From assembly GCF_002855515.1 (NCBI RefSeq), contig NZ_PKRP01000003.1, forward strand, positions 372,001 through 436,000: a stretch of DNA of 64,000 bases. The letters are read 5' to 3'. The notes beneath the pieces were generated by a model. That model saw nothing but the letters and a program-made list of their open reading frames with translations. It was not told the origin of the DNA and ran no database searches. Below are positions 31,736 through 43,760 of the stretch, piece by piece. Each line of letters starts with the position of its first letter. The first letter of the stretch is position 1. Position numbers and translations under genes: made by a program. This stretch comes from Rhizobium sp. TH135. GTDB taxonomy: Bacteria > Pseudomonadota > Alphaproteobacteria > Rhizobiales > Rhizobiaceae.

Positions 31736-32429
31736 GCCCGACCAGCTTGCCCTGGATCTTGACGCGATCCGGCGGGAAGATGCGTGTTTCATAGGCCGGG
31801 TTCGCGGCTTCAAGCGCGATCGAGGCACCGCGCCGGCGGAAGCGCTTCAACGTGGCTTCTTCGTCGTCGACGAGAGCAACGATGATGTCACCCGGATTGG
31901 CATTCGAGGCATTGCGAATGATGACCGTATCGCCGTCGAGAATGCCGGCTTCGATCATCGAATCACCCTTGACCTCAAGGGCGTAGTGATCGCCAGCGCC
32001 GATCATTTCGGCAGGCACCGTGATGTCATGCGTATTGTTCTGGATGGCTGAGATTGGCACACCGGCAGCGATTCGCCCCATGACCGGGACGGAGACAGAC
32101 GAGCTACTCTCTTCCACCGGCGGCTTGGTGAGGCTTGGTGGCGGCGTCTTGCCGAGGCTGCCCTCGATCACGCTCGGCGCAAAGCCGCGACGCGGCTGCA
32201 GGCTCGGCGTATAGGCTTCCGGAAGCTTGATCACCTCGAGCGCACGAGCCCTGTTCGGCAGGCGGCGGATAAAGCCGCGTTCTTCGAGAGCCGTGATCAG
32301 TCGATGGATGCCGGATTTCGATGCGAGGTCCAGCGCATCCTTCATCTCGTCGAAGGACGGCGGGACACCCGATTCCTTCATCCGTTCGTGGATGAAGAGA
32401 AGCAGTTCCTGTTGCTTGCGCGTCAGCAT
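31716..32429 (-). CDS. lexA: SOS repressor LexA
   Basis: A 237-residue LexA with an N-terminal winged helix (1-65, start [21 protein letters not shown]), a 45-residue linker longer than that of E. coli, and a C-terminal self-cleaving S24 peptidase domain. The scissile bond is Ala122-Gly123 (RIAAGVP), with Ser157 in GDSMIEAG and Lys195 in ATLKRF. RecA filaments trigger autocleavage and derepress DNA-repair genes. A canonical alphaproteobacterial operator lies 47 bases upstream, so lexA is autoregulated. Confidence 0.97.
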   Translation of the reverse strand: MLTRKQQELLLFIHERMKESGVPPSFDEMKDALDLASKSGIHRLITALEERGFIRRLPNRARALEVIKLPEAYTPSLQPRRGFAPSVIEGSLGKTPPPSLTKPPVEESSSSVSVPVMGRIAAGVPISAIQNNTHDITVPAEMIGAGDHYALEVKGDSMIEAGILDGDTVIIRNASNANPGDIIVALVDDEEATLKRFRRRGASIALEAANPAYETRIFPPDRVKIQGKLVGLIRRYH

Positions 32430-32475
32430 ATGTGGTGCCCCTTAGGGTGAAACAAATCCAGAACAGACACTATAT

Positions 32476-32490
32476 GTTCCATTTGTGTTC
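32476..32490. promoter_or_regulatory. LexA operator (SOS box)
   Basis: GTTCCATTTGTGTTC, an exact match to the alphaproteobacterial GTTC-N7-GTTC box. It sits between a possible minus-35 (TTGCGG, 32490-32495 on the minus strand) and minus-10 (TATAGT, 32469-32474) of lexA, so bound LexA would block RNA polymerase. The divergent DUF1003 gene starts 54 bases on the other side. Confidence 0.9.
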
Positions 32491-32543
32491 CGCAAGTGGA
32501 TAAATTTCCGTGAAGAGCCGGTGAGAAAATGCGATAGCCCGGG

Positions 32544-33173
32544 ATGAAACTTGGCAACAAGACAGGATCGGCGCGCAGCGCTGCCAAAAAGACGTCTCGC
32601 ATGGCGCGAGACTCTTTCGGGAAGTGGGATATGCTGAAAGACATCGAGAAGATTGTATTGGGCAAGCAGACCTCCGACCTGACCTCGGCTGAGAAGAAGG
32701 TTCTGAGCAAGGCGCGCGAACGCCGGACGGTCTCGACGAATGCCGGCGAGGACTTTTTGGCCGGCGCCACCTTTGGTCAGCGTCTCGCGGATGCGATCGC
32801 CAGGGTCGGCGGATCCTGGGCCTTCATCATCGGGTTCATGCTCTTCCTCGTCGCCTGGGTATTCCTCAACACGGTGATCCTGGCGACGCGGGCGCTTGAT
32901 CCCTATCCCTTCATCTTTTTAAACCTCATTCTGTCCATGGTGGCCGCCATCCAGGCGCCAATCATCATGATGAGCCAGAACCGTCAGACGGAGCGCGATC
33001 GCTTCATGGCGGCCAAGGATTATGAGATCAATCTGAAGGCCGAGATCGAGGTGCTCGCGCTGCACCACAAGATCGATGAGCAGGTCTTAAAGGAACTGCG
33101 CGAAACCCGTGAGCAGATCGATGCCCTGCGCCAGGCAGTCGAGGCCCTTTCAAGCCGACCGATCAATTCCTAA
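32544..33173 (+). CDS. DUF1003 membrane protein
   Basis: A 209-residue protein with a basic cytoplasmic N terminus (about 90 residues), two closely spaced transmembrane helices (about 93-112 and 122-145) and a C-terminal helical tail likely to form a coiled coil (HHKIDEQVLKELRETREQIDALRQAV). This is the standard DUF1003 layout; the function is unknown. It is divergent from lexA, with the SOS box in the shared intergenic region, so damage control is possible. Confidence 0.82.
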   Translation: MKLGNKTGSARSAAKKTSRMARDSFGKWDMLKDIEKIVLGKQTSDLTSAEKKVLSKARERRTVSTNAGEDFLAGATFGQRLADAIARVGGSWAFIIGFMLFLVAWVFLNTVILATRALDPYPFIFLNLILSMVAAIQAPIIMMSQNRQTERDRFMAAKDYEINLKAEIEVLALHHKIDEQVLKELRETREQIDALRQAVEALSSRPINS

Positions 33174-33200
33174 ATCTAGCTTCTGAAACAGAGACACGTC

Positions 33201-34090
33201 ATGTCCCATCCCATGTCTGCGCCGCGCGCCATCGATCACCTCGTCCTGCCCGTGGTCGACCTCGAGACGGGCCGCAACCGTCTGTCCCTGCTCGGCTTCA
33301 CTGTCGCCGCCGACGCGCGCCATCCCTTCGGCACAGAGAACGCCTGCGTCTTCTTCGCCGACGATACCTATCTCGAGCCACTGGCCGTCGGGAGTCGCGA
33401 GGATTGCCTCGAGGCACAGCGCAACAACAATGTCTTTGTGGCCCGCGACCAGGCCTTCCGCTTTCGCCGCGGTGAGGGGCTCTCTGCATTCGTCGTCAAG
33501 ACTGATGATGCGGCAGCCGACGACGCGCACTACCGCGCCGAGGGGCAGAGCGCCGGTCCTCTGCTCGAATTCGCGCGGCAGTTTCGTTTCCCCGATGGTC
33601 GAACGGCGGAAGGTTCCTTCCGACTGGCCTTCGCCGCGGATCTGAGGGCGCCGGATTTCTTCGCCTTTGCCTGTGAGCGCGTGAACCCGCTTCCCGCCGA
33701 TCGCGGCGTCCTGACTGTCCATCCAAACGGGTCGATCGGTCTGAAGAGGATCGTCCTGATCGAGGAAAACCCGAGCGACTTCCAGTATCTGCTGGAAATG
33801 GTGCTTGAGCAGCGCGACGTCACCGCCCACTCCTTCGGCCTCTCGATCGAAACCGCCAATGCGGCTGTCGATGTTCTGACGACCGAAGGCTTCTCCGCCC
33901 ATTACGGCCGGGATCTTGCCCTGTCCGAGCGTGGTCTCCTGGGTGCAGCGGTGGTCATCTCCACCGTTGATCTTGGCGTGACAGAAGCCTGCCTCGCTGC
34001 TAATGGCGTCCACTATCACAAAACGGGCGCGCGCCTCGTTGTCGCGCCGGAAAAGGGGCAAGGCGTGACCTTCGCCTTCGAGGAGTTGAA

Positions 34091-34094
<4 letters not shown>
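33201..34094 (+). CDS. VOC superfamily (glyoxalase-like) protein
   Basis: A 297-residue protein with two glyoxalase-like beta-alpha-beta-beta-beta halves. It begins [51 protein letters not shown], typical of the Glyoxalase_3 family. His13 and Glu59 of the first half could be metal ligands. Substrate is unknown. The stop overlaps the kdsA start by four bases (ATGA), so the two are coupled, although no Kdo-related role is known for the family. Confidence 0.8.
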
Positions 34095-34939
<845 letters not shown>

Positions 34940-34949
34940 TCGACCTTCC

Positions 34950-34983
34950 GCGGCGCTTCAATCGGTTGAACCGAAAGCGCCGC
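34950..34983 (+). terminator. Large hairpin after kdsA
   Basis: An outer perfect 9-bp stem, GCGGCGCTT/AAGCGCCGC, encloses an inner CGGT/ACCG stem. It starts 11 bases after the kdsA stop. No T-run follows, so this is a T-less terminator or RNA 3'-end structure. Confidence 0.45.
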
Positions 34984-35108
34984 AGGCAGTTGCAGTTTAA
35001 ATCGATTAGATTTCGTTCATTCCGCTTCCTATCCGTCATTGTATTTTCCCGATCATCGGATAAGAGAGGATGACTCACAGGCGGGTCCGGTGGCTTCTTG
35101 CCCAGTGA

Positions 35109-36428
<1,320 letters not shown>

Positions 36429-36448
36429 TCGCCTCTGCATCCATTCTG

Positions 36449-36487
36449 AAAGCCCGTGCCGGTTCCCCGGCGCGGGCTTTTTCTTTT
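36449..36487 (+). terminator. Rho-independent terminator of eno
   Basis: A 12-bp stem (AGCCCGTGCCGG/CCGGCGCGGGCT, one G-T pair) followed by TTTTTCTTTT, 21 bases after the eno stop. Confidence 0.9.
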
Positions 36488-36575
36488 AGGTGCGGAACAG
36501 GGTCAACGATCGGTTAAGACATGCCCGCTAATCTGAATGGGAATTTCAGTTTCGCGTTTCAGGGCATTTGTCGGC

Positions 36576-36893
36576 ATGTGGACCAGACATCACAAGAAAA
36601 AGAAATACGGTCGTCTCGTTCTCCCAGCCGTCACAATCGCTTTCCTGTCCTATTTCGGCTATCATTCCATTCATGGCGATTATGGCCTCAGGGCCGGCCA
36701 GGAATTTGAGCGCGTTCGCAAGGAGCGCGCAGCCGAGCTCGACAAACTGGTGGCGCAACGGACTGTCCTCGAAAAGGAAGTCAGCCTGTTGAGCGATGGC
36801 TCGCTGGATGAGGATATCATCGACGAAAAGGCGCGTTATCAGCTCAACATGTCCCGCCCGGATGAAATCGTCATCTTCAACACCTATTTCTGA
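36576..36893 (+). CDS. FtsB/DivIC-like septum formation initiator
   Basis: A 105-residue bitopic protein with a short basic cytoplasmic tail (MWTRHHKKKK), one transmembrane helix (about 13-31) and a periplasmic coiled coil (about 40-72: GQEFERVRKERAAELDKLVAQRTVLEKEVSLL). A conserved small globular end, DIIDEKARYQLNMSRPDEIVIF, follows. This layout is that of the divisome protein FtsB. The start is set at the ATG next to the KKKK stretch; an ATG at 36537 is less likely. It lies between eno and pdhA, a position I recall from other alphaproteobacteria. Confidence 0.85.
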   Translation: MWTRHHKKKKYGRLVLPAVTIAFLSYFGYHSIHGDYGLRAGQEFERVRKERAAELDKLVAQRTVLEKEVSLLSDGSLDEDIIDEKARYQLNMSRPDEIVIFNTYF

Positions 36894-36925
36894 TTAACCT
36901 GAATTCAGTTAATCGTAAATTTTTT
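36892..36925 (+). terminator. AT-rich dyad followed by T6 after the FtsB-like gene
   Basis: GATTAACCTGAATTCAGTTAATC (36892-36914) is an imperfect inverted repeat beginning inside the stop codon, followed within five bases by TTTTTT at 36920-36925. It could be a weak terminator or an operator for the pdhA promoter that must lie between here and 37042. Confidence 0.4.
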
Positions 36926-37041
36926 AGTCATTACAGTTGCTTGCGGCGAATGTGAGCCATGCATTTATGGCATTGCCGCCGTCGTCTTTCTTCCCTATTC
37001 TGTGTTCAACTTTGGACCATAATAACCCATGGGAGGGATGC

Positions 37042-38088
37042 ATGGCGCCTCGCAAGCCAGCAGCTGCGAACGGTCGGAAGTCTTCCGCCAAATCGGCCGG
37101 CAAAGAATTCACCGGGAAGAACTCACCTGAATTTGGAGCAGACGAAGAGCTTCACGCCTATCGTGAAATGCTTCTGATCCGCCGTTTCGAAGAGAAGGCC
37201 GGCCAGCTTTATGGCATGGGCTTCATCGGGGGCTTCTGTCACCTTTACATCGGCCAGGAAGCTGTCGTTGTCGGCATGCAGATGGCGCAGAAGGAAGGCG
37301 ATCAGGTCATCACCGCCTATCGCGACCACGGACATATGCTCGCAGCCGGCTTGAGTGCTCGCGGCGTCATGGCCGAGCTCACCGGTCGCCGCAGCGGCCT
37401 GTCGAAGGGCAAGGGCGGCTCCATGCACATGTTCTCGAAAGAGAAGCATTTCTATGGTGGCCACGGCATTGTCGGCGCACAGGTTTCGCTCGGAACCGGC
37501 CTTGCCTTCGCCAACAAGTATCGCGGCAACGACAACGTCTCTGTCGCCTATTTCGGCGACGGCGCTGCGAACCAGGGCCAGGTCTACGAGAGCTTCAACA
37601 TGGCTGCCCTTTGGCAGCTGCCGATCATCTACATCGTTGAGAACAACCGTTACGCCATGGGCACCTCGACGGCCCGCGCCACGGCCCAGTCGAACTACTC
37701 GCTGCGTGGCTCCGGCTTCGGCATCCCCGGCGTCCAGGTCGACGGCATGGATGTGCGCGCGGTGAAGGCAGCCGCCGATGAGGCGCTCGAGCATTGCCGT
37801 TCCGGCAAGGGTCCGATCATTCTTGAAATGCTGACCTATCGCTATCGCGGCCACTCGATGTCCGACCCGGCGAAGTATCGCTCCAAGGAAGAAGTGCAGA
37901 AGATGCGGTCGGAGCAGGATCCGATCGAGCAGGTCAAGGCCCGTCTCCTCGAGAATGGCTGGGCCTCAGAAGACCAGCTGAAGGCGATCGACAAGGATGT
38001 GCGTGACATTGTTGCGGACAGCGCCGATTTCGCCCAGGCCGATCCGGAGCCGGATGTTTCCGAGCTCTACACCGACATTCTTCTGTAA
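37042..38088 (+). CDS. pdhA: Pyruvate dehydrogenase E1 alpha subunit
   Basis: A 348-residue thiamine-diphosphate-dependent E1-alpha, decarboxylating pyruvate and acetylating the E2 lipoyl group. The ThDP/Mg motif is GDGAANQGQVYESFNMAALW (from about residue 172) ending in VENN; the phosphorylation-loop-like YRYRGHSMSDPAKYRSKEEV is also seen. The first 40 residues are Lys/Ala/Ser-rich and disordered-looking. The start has a GGGAGGG ribosome site. It heads pdhA-pdhB-pdhC with 15- and 12-base gaps. Confidence 0.96.
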   Translation: MAPRKPAAANGRKSSAKSAGKEFTGKNSPEFGADEELHAYREMLLIRRFEEKAGQLYGMGFIGGFCHLYIGQEAVVVGMQMAQKEGDQVITAYRDHGHMLAAGLSARGVMAELTGRRSGLSKGKGGSMHMFSKEKHFYGGHGIVGAQVSLGTGLAFANKYRGNDNVSVAYFGDGAANQGQVYESFNMAALWQLPIIYIVENNRYAMGTSTARATAQSNYSLRGSGFGIPGVQVDGMDVRAVKAAADEALEHCRSGKGPIILEMLTYRYRGHSMSDPAKYRSKEEVQKMRSEQDPIEQVKARLLENGWASEDQLKAIDKDVRDIVADSADFAQADPEPDVSELYTDILL

Positions 38089-38103
38089 TCGGGGAGGGAA
38101 CCC

Positions 38104-39480
<1,377 letters not shown>

Positions 39481-39492
39481 GGGGGCAAGGTC

Positions 39493-40836
39493 ATGCCGAT
39501 CAATATCACCATGCCGGCCCTGTCTCCGACGATGGAAGAGGGCAATCTGGCCAAGTGGCTGGTTAAGGAAGGCGACAAGGTCAAGTCCGGCGACGTGATC
39601 GCCGAGATCGAGACCGACAAGGCGACCATGGAAGTGGAAGCCGTCGATGAAGGCATCGTCGCAAAGATCGTTGTTCCCGCCGGCACCGAGGCCGTGAAGG
39701 TCAACGCATTGATCGCGATCCTCGCCGAAGAAGGCGAGGACGTGGCTGCCGCCGCCGCAGGTGGCGGATCTGCCGCACCGAAAGCCGAGGCGGCTCCTGC
39801 TCCTAAGGCAGAAGCAGCTCCTGCGCCTGCCGCGGCACCAGCTGCAGCGCTGGCTCCCGCCGCCGCGTCGGCTGCTCCAGCAGCGTCGAGCGGGGAGCGG
39901 GTCTTTGCCTCGCCACTCGCGCGCCGCCTCGCCAAGGAAGCCGGTCTCGACTTGAAGGCTGTCTCGGGCTCCGGTCCGAAGGGCCGCGTCGTCAAAAGCG
40001 ACGTCGAAAAGGCGGTCAGCACCGGTGGTGCAAAGGCTGCCCCGGCGCCTGCCGCAGCAGCGTCGACTGCCGCACCGGCCCCGGTTCTGGCCAAGGGCGC
40101 GTCGGAAGAAGCCGTTCTCAAGAACTTCGCCGAAGGCTCTTACGAGCTCGTGCCGCATGACGGCATGCGCAAGACGATCGCCAAGCGCCTGCAGGAATCC
40201 AAACAGACCATTCCGCACTTCTACGTCTCCGTGGATTGCGAACTGGATGCCCTGATGGCGCTTCGTGCTCAGCTGAACGCCGCTGCCCCTGAAAAGGACG
40301 GCAAGCCGGCCTACAAGCTGTCGGTCAACGACATGGTGATCAAGGCCCTGGCTCTCGCACTGCGCGACGTGCCGGATGCTAACGTCTCCTGGACCGACAC
40401 CAATATGGTCAAGCACAAGCATGCCGATGTCGGCGTGGCGGTCTCGATCCCCGGCGGCCTGATCACTCCGATTATCCGCAAGGCCGAGGAAAAGAGCCTG
40501 TCCACCATCTCCAACGAGATGAAGGACCTCGGCAAGCGCGCCAAGGACCGCAAGCTGAAGCCCGAGGAATATCAGGGCGGCACGACTGCCGTGTCCAACA
40601 TGGGCATGATGGGCGTGAAGAGCTTCTCGGCCGTGGTCAACCCGCCACATGCAACGATCCTCGCGGTCGGCGCCGGCGAAGAGCGGGTTGTCGTGAAGAA
40701 TGGCGAGATGAAGATCGCCAATGTCATGACCGTGACGCTCTCCACCGACCACCGTTGCGTCGATGGCGCGCTCGGTGCCGAACTGCTCGGCGCCTTCAAG
40801 CGCTACATCGAAAATCCGATGGGCATGCTGGTCTGA
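39493..40836 (+). CDS. pdhC: Dihydrolipoamide acetyltransferase (E2)
   Basis: A 447-residue E2 core of the pyruvate dehydrogenase complex. It has one lipoyl domain (1-80, Lys43 in ETDKATM), an Ala/Pro linker, the E1/E3-binding domain (about 137-172, [29 protein letters not shown]), a second Ala/Pro linker, and the catalytic acetyltransferase domain from about 215 with the [11 protein letters not shown] active-site motif near the C terminus. It follows pdhB by 12 bases. Confidence 0.97.
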   Translation: MPINITMPALSPTMEEGNLAKWLVKEGDKVKSGDVIAEIETDKATMEVEAVDEGIVAKIVVPAGTEAVKVNALIAILAEEGEDVAAAAAGGGSAAPKAEAAPAPKAEAAPAPAAAPAAALAPAAASAAPAASSGERVFASPLARRLAKEAGLDLKAVSGSGPKGRVVKSDVEKAVSTGGAKAAPAPAAAASTAAPAPVLAKGASEEAVLKNFAEGSYELVPHDGMRKTIAKRLQESKQTIPHFYVSVDCELDALMALRAQLNAAAPEKDGKPAYKLSVNDMVIKALALALRDVPDANVSWTDTNMVKHKHADVGVAVSIPGGLITPIIRKAEEKSLSTISNEMKDLGKRAKDRKLKPEEYQGGTTAVSNMGMMGVKSFSAVVNPPHATILAVGAGEERVVVKNGEMKIANVMTVTLSTDHRCVDGALGAELLGAFKRYIENPMGMLV

Positions 40837-40852
40837 TCCGGGGGCGGTTAAG

Positions 40853-41491
40853 ATGAAGACCGTTCTTGCCTATGGCGACAGCCTGACATGGGGATACGAC
40901 CCGGTGAACCTGGGTCGTCATGCCCACGAGGACCGCTGGACGAGCGTCTTGCAAAAGGCGCTTGGTCATGGGGTCCGGGTGATCGCCGAAGGCCTGAACG
41001 GCCGCACCACGGCTTATGACGACCATCTGGGCGATTGCGAGCGCAACGGAACCAAGCTGCTTCCGACGCTTCTCGCGACGCATAAGCCGATCGATCTTGT
41101 GATCATCATGCTGGGGACGAATGACCTCAAGCGTGGCATCCAGGGAACGGCCATCGGCGCGACCAGCGGCGTCAAGCGTCTGGTCAAGCAGGTGCAGAAG
41201 CACGACTGGGGATTCGAGTTCGAAGAGCCCGAAATCCTGATCGTCGCGCCGCCTGCGATCCGCGAGACGGCCAATTCGGTGTTCGGCGCCATGTTCAACC
41301 ACTCGGTGGAAGAGGGCGCCATGCTGGCCAGCATGTATCGCGATGCGGCGGATGAGGCCGGATGTGCCTTTTTCGATGCCGGATCGGTCGCAGAAACCAC
41401 GCCGCTCGACGGCATCCACCTGGATGCCGAGAACACGCGCGCCATCGGACGCGGCCTTGAGCCGATCGTCCGCATGATGCTCGGGCTTTGA
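40853..41491 (+). CDS. SGNH/GDSL hydrolase (arylesterase-like)
   Basis: A 212-residue hydrolase of the SGNH fold. Block I is LAYGDSLTWGY (Ser at about residue 9), block II is GLNGRTT, block III is MLGTNDLK (Asn), and block V ends in DGIHLDAENTRAIG with the catalytic Asp and His. There is no signal peptide, so it acts in the cytoplasm. The substrate is unknown. It follows pdhC by 16 bases and is likely co-transcribed with it; it may be a passenger in this operon. Confidence 0.88.
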   Translation: MKTVLAYGDSLTWGYDPVNLGRHAHEDRWTSVLQKALGHGVRVIAEGLNGRTTAYDDHLGDCERNGTKLLPTLLATHKPIDLVIIMLGTNDLKRGIQGTAIGATSGVKRLVKQVQKHDWGFEFEEPEILIVAPPAIRETANSVFGAMFNHSVEEGAMLASMYRDAADEAGCAFFDAGSVAETTPLDGIHLDAENTRAIGRGLEPIVRMMLGL

Positions 41492-41528
41492 AGAAAACAC
41501 GGCGTCCTGAACTCTCCATCAGGGCGCG

Positions 41529-41569
41529 TTGATCAAAATCAAGGAGGTCTTGTGCGCTGCGTCTAACCT
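41529..41569 (+). promoter_or_regulatory. FNR/FixK-type anaerobox with matching minus-10
   Basis: TTGATCAAAATCAA at 41529-41542 matches the FNR/FixK consensus TTGAT-N4-ATCAA exactly. A minus-10-like TAACCT lies at 41564-41569, which would put the box centre about 41.5 bases before a start near 41577, the geometry of FNR-activated class II promoters. It precedes the YdcH-like gene and, beyond it, lpdA. A weak hairpin (41502-41527) just before it could end the upstream transcript. Confidence 0.7.
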
Positions 41570-41601
41570 GAGCCCATCAACCCGCAAGAGGAGATGGGAT
41601 C

Positions 41602-41868
41602 ATGTCGAACACACCGCACGAACTGGCAGTGGAATTCCCGGAACACGTCGCGCTGATGCGTCATCTGAAGGAAACGGATGGTCATTTCGCGAGATTGTTC
41701 GAAACCTATCATGAGGTAAACCGGGCCATCCACCGCGCCGAAACCGATGTCGAGCCTGCAGACGACTTCCACATCGTGGAAATGCGCAAGAAGCGGATGC
41801 AGCTCAAGGATGAAATCTACGGGATGCTGGTTCGTCACGAACCGGAAGCCGAGACACCCGCAGCCTGA
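41602..41868 (+). CDS. YdcH-like (DUF465) small protein
   Basis: An 88-residue, mostly helical protein of the DUF465/YdcH family: FPEHVALMRHLKETDGHFARLFETYHEVNRAIHRAE, then a short acidic turn and EMRKKRMQLKDEIYGML. This gives an antiparallel coiled-coil hairpin. The function of the family is unknown. An AGAGGAGA ribosome site precedes the ATG. The perfect FNR-type box 60 bases upstream suggests induction at low oxygen. lpdA starts 75 bases downstream on the same strand. Confidence 0.85.
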   Translation: MSNTPHELAVEFPEHVALMRHLKETDGHFARLFETYHEVNRAIHRAETDVEPADDFHIVEMRKKRMQLKDEIYGMLVRHEPEAETPAA

Positions 41869-41943
41869 GGGTCTCGCTTCCAGTCCCGAAACGGGCCTCC
41901 GCTGGAGCGGGGGCTCGCAGGAAACCGAGGAGTGGAAGCGCCC

Positions 41944-43389
41944 ATGTCGAATGCTTACGACGTCATCATCATCGGCTCCGGCCCCGGCGGCTACGTCACC
42001 GCTATTCGTGCAGCCCAGCTCGGCCTGAAGACGGCGATCATCGAGCGCGAGCATCTGGGCGGCATCTGCCTCAACTGGGGCTGCATCCCGACCAAGGCGC
42101 TTCTGCGCTCGGCCGAGATCCTCGATCACGCCAACCATGCAAAATCCTACGGCCTGACGTTGAATGGCACGATGACCGCCGACGTCAAGGACGTGGTCGC
42201 CCGTTCACGCGGCGTTTCGGCCCGCCTGAACGGCGGCGTCGCCTTCCTGATGAAGAAGAACAAGATCGACGTCATCTGGGGCGAAGCCAAGCTGACCAAG
42301 CCCGGCGAAGTCGTGGTCGGCAAGATGACAAAGCCCGTCGTCGAGCCGCAGAACCCGGTTCCGAAGGGCGTGTTGGGCGAGGGCACCTACACCGCAAAGC
42401 ACATCATCGTCGCGACGGGCGCCCGTCCGCGCGCACTTCCGGGCATCGAGCCGGATGGCAAGCTGATCTGGACCTATTTCGAAGCGATGAAGCCGGACTT
42501 CATGCCGAAGTCCATGGTTGTCATGGGATCGGGCGCGATCGGTATCGAATTCGCCTCCTTCTATCGCTCCATGGGCGTCGATGTGACCGTTGTCGAGCTG
42601 ATGGCCAACATCATGCCGGTCGAGGACGTTGAGATCTCCACCTTCGCCCGCAAGCAGCTGGAAAAGCGCGGCCTGAAGATCATCACCGAGGCCAAGGTGT
42701 CGAAGGTCGAAAAGGGCGCAAACTCGATCACCGCCCATATCGAAACCAAGGATGGCAAGGTCCAGACGATCACCGCTGATCGCCTGATCTCCGCCGTCGG
42801 CGTCCAGGGCAATATCGAGAATCTCGGCCTTGAAACGCTCGGCGTGAAGACCGATCGCGGCTGCATCGTCATCGACGGCTACGGCAAGACCAATGTGCCG
42901 GGCCTCTATGCGATCGGCGACGTGGCAGGCCCCCCGATGCTCGCCCACAAGGCCGAGCATGAAGGCGTCATCTGCATCGAGAAGATCGCGGGCCTGCCGA
43001 ACGTTCACCCGATGGACAAGGCCAAGATCCCCGGCTGCACCTATTGCAACCCGCAGGTTGCCTCGGTCGGCCTGACGGAAGCCAAGGCCAAAGAACAGGG
43101 CCGCGAGATCCGCGTTGGCCGCTATTCCTTTGCCGCCAACGGCAAGGCGATCGCACTCGGCGAAGACCAGGGCATGATCAAGACGATCTTCGACAAGAAG
43201 ACCGGCGAACTCATCGGCGCCCACATGGTTGGCGCGGAAGTGACCGAGCTCATCCAGGGCTTTGTCGTCGCGATGAACCTGGAGACGACAGAAGAAGAGC
43301 TGATGCACACGATCTTCCCGCATCCGACGCTGTCGGAAATGATGAAGGAAAGCGTGCTCGACGCCTATGGCCGGGTGCTCAACGCCTAA
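41944..43389 (+). CDS. lpdA: Dihydrolipoyl dehydrogenase (E3)
   Basis: A 481-residue FAD enzyme that reoxidises dihydrolipoamide with NAD. The FAD loop is GSGPGGYVTAI (11-21), the redox disulfide is Cys42/Cys47 in GGICLNWGCIPTK, the NAD loop is GSGAIGIEFASFY, and the catalytic HP pair lies in TIFPHPTLSE near the C terminus. An extended loop with MTKPVVEPQNPVPKGVLGEGTYTAKH matches the E3 type linked to PDH in alphaproteobacteria. The start at 41944 is preferred; a GTG at 41932 is four codons upstream. Confidence 0.97.
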   Translation: MSNAYDVIIIGSGPGGYVTAIRAAQLGLKTAIIEREHLGGICLNWGCIPTKALLRSAEILDHANHAKSYGLTLNGTMTADVKDVVARSRGVSARLNGGVAFLMKKNKIDVIWGEAKLTKPGEVVVGKMTKPVVEPQNPVPKGVLGEGTYTAKHIIVATGARPRALPGIEPDGKLIWTYFEAMKPDFMPKSMVVMGSGAIGIEFASFYRSMGVDVTVVELMANIMPVEDVEISTFARKQLEKRGLKIITEAKVSKVEKGANSITAHIETKDGKVQTITADRLISAVGVQGNIENLGLETLGVKTDRGCIVIDGYGKTNVPGLYAIGDVAGPPMLAHKAEHEGVICIEKIAGLPNVHPMDKAKIPGCTYCNPQVASVGLTEAKAKEQGREIRVGRYSFAANGKAIALGEDQGMIKTIFDKKTGELIGAHMVGAEVTELIQGFVVAMNLETTEEELMHTIFPHPTLSEMMKESVLDAYGRVLNA

Positions 43390-43405
43390 AGCCCGGTTGT
43401 GAAAC

Positions 43406-43438
43406 GGAACCTCGCCGCCTATATGGGCGGCAGGTTCC
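43406..43438 (+). terminator. Hairpin after lpdA
   Basis: GGAACCT-C-GCCGCC pairs with GGCGGC-AGGTTCC (one bulge), giving a strong stem 17 bases after the lpdA stop. It has no T-run. It may mark the end of the main PDH transcript or stabilise its 3' end. Confidence 0.45.
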
Positions 43439-43465
43439 AAATTGACGATCCGAAGGGAGTTCGAC

Positions 43466-43720
43466 GTGGCAGGGTTTGAAGTCGGCATTATCGCGACGAT
43501 CTTCTTCGGCGGCCTCGCTGGCTGGCTTGCCGGCAAGCTGATGGACATGCGCTTCGGCGTCTTCATGAACATCGTGATCGGCATCGTCGGTGCTGCAATC
43601 GCAGCCGCGATCTTCCGTCGCCTCGGCATCTTTGTCGAAGGTGACTGGCTCGGCTACCTGCTCACCAGCTTCGTCGGTGCCAGCATCCTTCTCTTCATTG
43701 CCCGGCTCGTCCGGCGGTAA
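43466..43720 (+). CDS. GlsB/YeaQ/YmgE family membrane protein
   Basis: An 84-residue protein of three hydrophobic segments: [42 protein letters not shown] and [22 protein letters not shown]. The glycine-rich [10 protein letters not shown] and NIVIGIVGA motifs are those of the transglycosylase-associated (GlsB/YeaQ) family, which is associated with stress but has no clear biochemical role. The start is a GTG with AGGGAG upstream; a TTG at 43442 is an alternative. It lies between lpdA and lipA. Confidence 0.82.
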   Translation: MAGFEVGIIATIFFGGLAGWLAGKLMDMRFGVFMNIVIGIVGAAIAAAIFRRLGIFVEGDWLGYLLTSFVGASILLFIARLVRR

Positions 43721-43760
43721 TCTCGATCAGCCGCACGAGCGGCGGGACAGGGTTTTGACC

